From contig NZ_JAHPZX010000007.1 of assembly GCF_021325795.1 (NCBI RefSeq), positions 62,001 to 126,000 of the forward strand: 64,000 nucleotides of DNA. Direction: 5' to 3'. The DNA is from Bordetella sp. LUAb4 (GTDB lineage Bacteria > Pseudomonadota > Gammaproteobacteria > Burkholderiales > Burkholderiaceae_B). Positions 60,502 through 64,000 of the stretch are shown one piece after another (the stretch's first letter is position 1; each line of letters opens with the position of its first letter). The notes below the pieces were generated by a model. The model was not told the DNA's origin. It saw nothing but the letters and a program-made list of their open reading frames with translations, and did no database searches. The position numbers and the translations under genes are program-made.

Positions 60502-62520
60502 TTACGCGCGCGCACCAGCACCAGCGGCAATATCCGCCGGTCGAGGCAGGTCGGCATAACGATCGGCCAGCGTGGCGTAGATGCGCTCGATATCCGCCGC
60601 GCCGCCATCGGAAGGCGCCGCGGTACCGGTCAGCGCCGCGAACATCTGATGCTTGACGAAGTGGCGCCAGCTGACCGGCAGGGCCGCCATGATGCGGGTC
60701 AGGGCATCGTAGCGCGCGCTGGTCCAGATGCTTTCGAAGCGGCTGCGGCCCGGCCCGAAATCGAAGTGGCCGTCCTGCGCCTGCTGGCCGGCGCGCAGGG
60801 CGCGGGTGGCGCTGTCGTCGACCGTCAGGTCTTCACGCAGCGCCACGCCATAGGCGTCACGCGCATGGGCGATCGACACGAACCCGCAACGCACGTCTTC
60901 GACGACTCGATCGACCGGCCGCTCGTAAGGATGGCCGTAGCCGCCACCGGCAGGCCCTTCCAGCCGGATGACATCGCCGGGCGCGCAATTGACCAGATCC
61001 GTATTGCGCAGTTCTTCCGGGTTGTCGGAATCCGGATTCCTGGTGAAGCGGGAGTTGGCGCCAGCCTTGCCGCCGACCACGCCCCATGCCGCCAGTTCCG
61101 AACGATTGCGGTTGCGTGCGGTGACCACGCCATTGGGCGCCAGCACCCGGAATTCCATGGTGGCCGCATTGCCGCCGCGCAGGCGGCCCGCGCCGCCGGT
61201 GTCGGGCACCAGGCCGTAGCGGATGATCTCGACGGGAACTTCGGCCTCGTTGATTTCCACGGGCGTGTTCTTCAGGAAGGCGTTGTTGGCGCCGCAGCCT
61301 TCCACGCCGTCGTATTCGGGACCCGCGCCGGCGCCGCCGCCGCAAGGTCCGATGGACGACAGCACCTGGCGTCCTTCACGCGTGGCGGTCTTGACGTTGA
61401 GCAGCGTCGACCCGCCCGCGGGGCAGGCCGGCAAGCGCTCGGGCAGGGCGCGGTTGAAGACACCGAAGGTGCAGGCCTGGATCACCGCGGCCATCAGACT
61501 GCGCATGCCGACGGCGGCCGGTGCATGCGGATTGACCACCGTGCCTTCGGGTAGAACCGCGTGGCAGGGCCGCACGGAGCCGAAATTCAGCATATTGCGC
61601 GGGGCCAGAGAGTGCATGACGTAAATCAGGCCCACCGTGATGACCGAGTGATGGCCGTCGCCGCCGGTCGGCACGTTCAAGGACGACGCCACTTGCGGAT
61701 CGCTGCCGGTGAAGTCCAGCGTCAGTTCATCGCCGCGCACGCGCAGCGTGATGTGGATGCGGCAGGGATAGCCGCCCACGGAATCCTCGTCCGCATATTC
61801 TGAAAATTCGTAGTCACCATCCGGGATGTCGCTGATCAGCGCGCGAGTTTGTTGCTCCGCATAATCCAGGATGGCTTCCGCGCCTTGCATGAATTCCTCG
61901 ACACCGAAGCGGTCGATGATTTCGTGTACCTTGCGCTCGCCGACGTTCAGCGCGGCGATCTGGGCATTCAGGTCGCCCTGGTTCTGGTCTGGCATGCGCA
62001 CATTGACTTCGAGAATACGCAGCAGCTTCTCGTCGATGACGCCATCGCGCATCAGCAGCATGGGCGGGATGCGGATGCCTTCCTGATGCACTTCGGTGAG
62101 TGTGCGCGACAACGAGGCCGGGACGGCGCCGCCCATGTCGGTATTGTGGATGTGCGTGCCGACGAAGCACACCAGCCGGCCGTCGCGGAAGATGGGCTTC
62201 CACACGTGCATGTCGGGTGTATGGGTGGAAACGAAGCCGCTGTATGGGTCGTTCGTCAGGTAGATATCGCCTTCGCGGTAGTCGTCGGTCATCTGGATCA
62301 CGCGGCCGTAGTCCAGCCCCGTGTACCAGGTCGCGCCAAAGGTCTTGGGCGATGCGAAGGTCTTGCCGGACGGTGTCATCAACTGGGCCGAGAAGTCCTC
62401 GGTTTCCTTGACGAAGGTGGAATAGGCCGTGCGCATCAGCGTGTAGCCCATGGCCTCGGCGGCCGCGGTGCAGTGGTTGGCCAGCACCTGCAAACGGAAA
62501 TTATCCACGGTATGGCTCAC
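60502..62520 (-). CDS. hyuB: Hydantoinase B/oxoprolinase family subunit
   Basis: 672-residue large subunit of the N-methylhydantoinase/acetophenone carboxylase/5-oxoprolinase group. It starts SHTVDNFRLQVLANHCTAAA, then GDIYLTNDPYSGFVSTHTPD, a family hallmark, and has TGGDGHHSVITVGLIY and DTGGAGRLRGGNA further on. The start is GTG at 62520 with AAGGAG six bases upstream; it overlaps the hyuA stop by four bases (GTGA). With HyuA it forms an ATP-dependent amidohydrolase or carboxylase complex in the cytoplasm. The substrate class (hydantoin, oxoproline or ketone) is not fixed by sequence. Confidence 0.92.
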   Translation of the reverse strand: MSHTVDNFRLQVLANHCTAAAEAMGYTLMRTAYSTFVKETEDFSAQLMTPSGKTFASPKTFGATWYTGLDYGRVIQMTDDYREGDIYLTNDPYSGFVSTHTPDMHVWKPIFRDGRLVCFVGTHIHNTDMGGAVPASLSRTLTEVHQEGIRIPPMLLMRDGVIDEKLLRILEVNVRMPDQNQGDLNAQIAALNVGERKVHEIIDRFGVEEFMQGAEAILDYAEQQTRALISDIPDGDYEFSEYADEDSVGGYPCRIHITLRVRGDELTLDFTGSDPQVASSLNVPTGGDGHHSVITVGLIYVMHSLAPRNMLNFGSVRPCHAVLPEGTVVNPHAPAAVGMRSLMAAVIQACTFGVFNRALPERLPACPAGGSTLLNVKTATREGRQVLSSIGPCGGGAGAGPEYDGVEGCGANNAFLKNTPVEINEAEVPVEIIRYGLVPDTGGAGRLRGGNAATMEFRVLAPNGVVTARNRNRSELAAWGVVGGKAGANSRFTRNPDSDNPEELRNTDLVNCAPGDVIRLEGPAGGGYGHPYERPVDRVVEDVRCGFVSIAHARDAYGVALREDLTVDDSATRALRAGQQAQDGHFDFGPGRSRFESIWTSARYDALTRIMAALPVSWRHFVKHQMFAALTGTAAPSDGGAADIERIYATLADRYADLPRPADIAAGAGARA

Positions 62521-64000
62521 GACGCGTCTCCTTCGGCGCTGATGCGCAGATTGGCGTATTCATCGACCCGGCAGACATGGCCGGCGGGAATGACCGTAGT
62601 GCAATCATCCTGGGTGACGATGGCGGGCCCCTGGAACTGCTGGCCGGCGCTCAAGCCCGTGCGGCTATAAAGATCGACCTGGCGCGAGGCGCCGTCCAGC
62701 CAGACGCGTACCTGGCGTTCCGACGCGGGTGTGCCCGAGCGCGGTTCCTGACGTGGAAAGCGCGGCTTGTCATTGTTGCCGGAAATCACCACCCGCAGAC
62801 TGACGACCTGCACTGGTGCGCGTTCATCGGCGTGCCCGTAGAGGCGGCGATGCATGGCGTGGAACGCCTGGCCCACCGCCGCGACATCGCCGGCGGCCAG
62901 ATGCGCGGGGTCCAGTTGCGTGTCGATTTCATAGGATTGGCCGCGGTAGCGCATCTCCGCTGAATAGATCAGTTCGGCCTGGTCGATGTGACCCTGTTCC
63001 TGGCGCAGCCATGCTTCGGCGCGCGCACGCAGCGTGGCGAACTCAGCGTGGATGGTAGCCAGGTTGGCGGGATTCAGGTCGGTATAGACGGTCTTGAGAA
63101 AGTCGCTCTTGAGATCAGCGATCAGGCCGCCCAACGCGCTGAGCGTACCGGGCGAGGGTGGTATGACGATTTCCTTGACCTTGATTTCGCGGGCCAGAAA
63201 GCAGCCCAGCATGGGACCGGCGCCGCCGAAAGCGAGCACGGCGTATTCGCGCGGGTCAATGCCGTAGCGTGACACCAGGCCGCTGACTTCCGAATACATG
63301 CCCGATACGGCGATCTGGATGATGGCTTCGGCGGTTTCCTCGATGCCGCGCCCCAAGCGATCAGCCAGTTCGCCGACGGCCTTGCGCGAGGCCTCGACAT
63401 CGACTTCGACCGCTTTGTAGCCGAGGTCGGAATGACCCACCAGGCCGCAGCAGACGAAGGCGTCGGTGATGGTGGCACGCGTGCCGCCGCGCCGGTAGCA
63501 GGCGGGGCCGGGACGCGAGCCGGCGCTTTCCGGGCCGACCTTGAGCACGCCTAGCGGATCAACCCAGGCGATGGATCCGCCGCCTTCGCCGACCGACGAC
63601 ACGGATACGGAAGGGATGTGGATCTGGAAGTCGCCGATCAATTCGCCGACACCGTATTGGGGCTTGCCGTCGATGATGACCGCGATGTCGGCGCTGGTGC
63701 CGCCGATGTCCAGGCTGAGGCAGCGGGGAATGCCGGCGGTGGCGGCGACGTGCGCCGCACCGATCACGCCGGCGGCGGTGCCGGACAGGATCATCTGCAC
63801 GCAATCGCGCTTGCCTTGCTCGGCCGTCATCACGCCGCCGTTGGACTTGGTCAGGCGCGGCTCGGGCTGCACGCCGACGTTTTTCAAGGCGGCTTGCAAG
63901 GATCCCAGATAGTGGGCCACGCGTGGCTGGACATAGCCGCCTATGACCGCGGTGATGGTGCGCTCGTATTCCCGGATGATGGGCCAGGTTTCGCTGGAGC
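62517..64000 (-). CDS. hyuA: Hydantoinase A/oxoprolinase family subunit (5' end beyond window)
   Basis: Partial: the frame runs off the right edge, with about 494 codons visible of a usual ~690. It contains CLSLDIGGTSADIAVIIDGK, the actin-like ATPase phosphate loop of HyuA, then SVGEGGGSIAWVDPLGVLKV and VLAFGGAGPMLG, both conserved. It ends with CRVDEYANLRISAEGDAS. First visible gene of the operon hyuA-hyuB-oxidase-Bug. It couples ATP hydrolysis to ring opening or carboxylation with HyuB. Confidence 0.92.
   Translation of the reverse strand, partial: SSETWPIIREYERTITAVIGGYVQPRVAHYLGSLQAALKNVGVQPEPRLTKSNGGVMTAEQGKRDCVQMILSGTAAGVIGAAHVAATAGIPRCLSLDIGGTSADIAVIIDGKPQYGVGELIGDFQIHIPSVSVSSVGEGGGSIAWVDPLGVLKVGPESAGSRPGPACYRRGGTRATITDAFVCCGLVGHSDLGYKAVEVDVEASRKAVGELADRLGRGIEETAEAIIQIAVSGMYSEVSGLVSRYGIDPREYAVLAFGGAGPMLGCFLAREIKVKEIVIPPSPGTLSALGGLIADLKSDFLKTVYTDLNPANLATIHAEFATLRARAEAWLRQEQGHIDQAELIYSAEMRYRGQSYEIDTQLDPAHLAAGDVAAVGQAFHAMHRRLYGHADERAPVQVVSLRVVISGNNDKPRFPRQEPRSGTPASERQVRVWLDGASRQVDLYSRTGLSAGQQFQGPAIVTQDDCTTVIPAGHVCRVDEYANLRISAEGDAS

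Noticed and set aside
58384-61554. 1056-codon plus-strand frame opposite the Bug, oxidase and hyuB genes
   Set aside because: It spans three well-supported minus-strand genes and their gaps, and is of antisense composition (His/Arg/Gly/Ala-rich) without motifs.

Overview
The window looks like a chromosomal segment of a high-GC betaproteobacterium of the Burkholderiales, most likely Alcaligenaceae (Bordetella/Achromobacter-like). This rests on four Bug-type (tripartite tricarboxylate receptor) solute-binding proteins, a giant FhaB/CdiA-like exoprotein, a Bordetella-style autotransporter barrel and the general gene style. The genus is an inference from family content, not a database result.

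Layout. 85-13579 is ordinary metabolic and transport DNA: an MFS pump, a nitroreductase, an SDR, a ketopantoate-reductase-like gene, a MATE pump divergent from a MarR regulator over a pair of palindromes, a LysR regulator, a three-gene catabolic operon (amidohydrolase, ACS-type MFS, isocitrate-lyase/PEP-mutase family), an alpha/beta hydrolase, an FAD monooxygenase and a DUF924 protein. 14193-25665 is a contact-dependent inhibition (CDI) / two-partner-secretion core: a 3653-residue CdiA ending in a DNA/RNA non-specific endonuclease domain, followed by an overlapping SMI1/KNR4-type immunity gene. Its outer-membrane transporter gene (cdiB) is missing; only a possible C-terminal relic lies just upstream.

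25.7-47.6 kb is a 22-kb archive of orphan toxin-tip and immunity cassettes. At least ten broken CdiA C-terminal fragments are each followed, usually with a few bases of overlap, by small immunity genes (several SMI1/KNR4, one suppressor-of-fused, one YezG-like, one helical-repeat-like and several unnamed). Among them lie a second, promoterless cdiA 3' half (34637-37161), IS3- and IS66-family remnants, an autotransporter relic, and two copies of a 1.8-kb direct repeat (27725-29559 and 43039-44873) carrying an SRAP-peptidase fragment, an intact Bug gene and a GST fragment.

The cassettes share homology with the main cdiA (about 1.0 kb between 22.1-23.3 and 34.6-35.7 kb). In CDI biology such orphan modules are known to be recombined onto the main gene to change the toxin, while orphan immunity genes protect against kin. 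Here the sequence directly shows repeats, junctions and decaying leftovers that fit that process.

47737-64000 returns to ordinary genes: a Bug receptor, an exported methyltransferase-like protein, an MFS pump, a YdiJ-type FAD/Fe-S dehydrogenase divergent from a LysR regulator, LtrA, a TauE/SafE exporter, a GC-rich 37-bp tandem repeat, and a minus-strand operon of hydantoinase A (cut by the window edge), hydantoinase B, a DAO-family oxidase and a Bug receptor.
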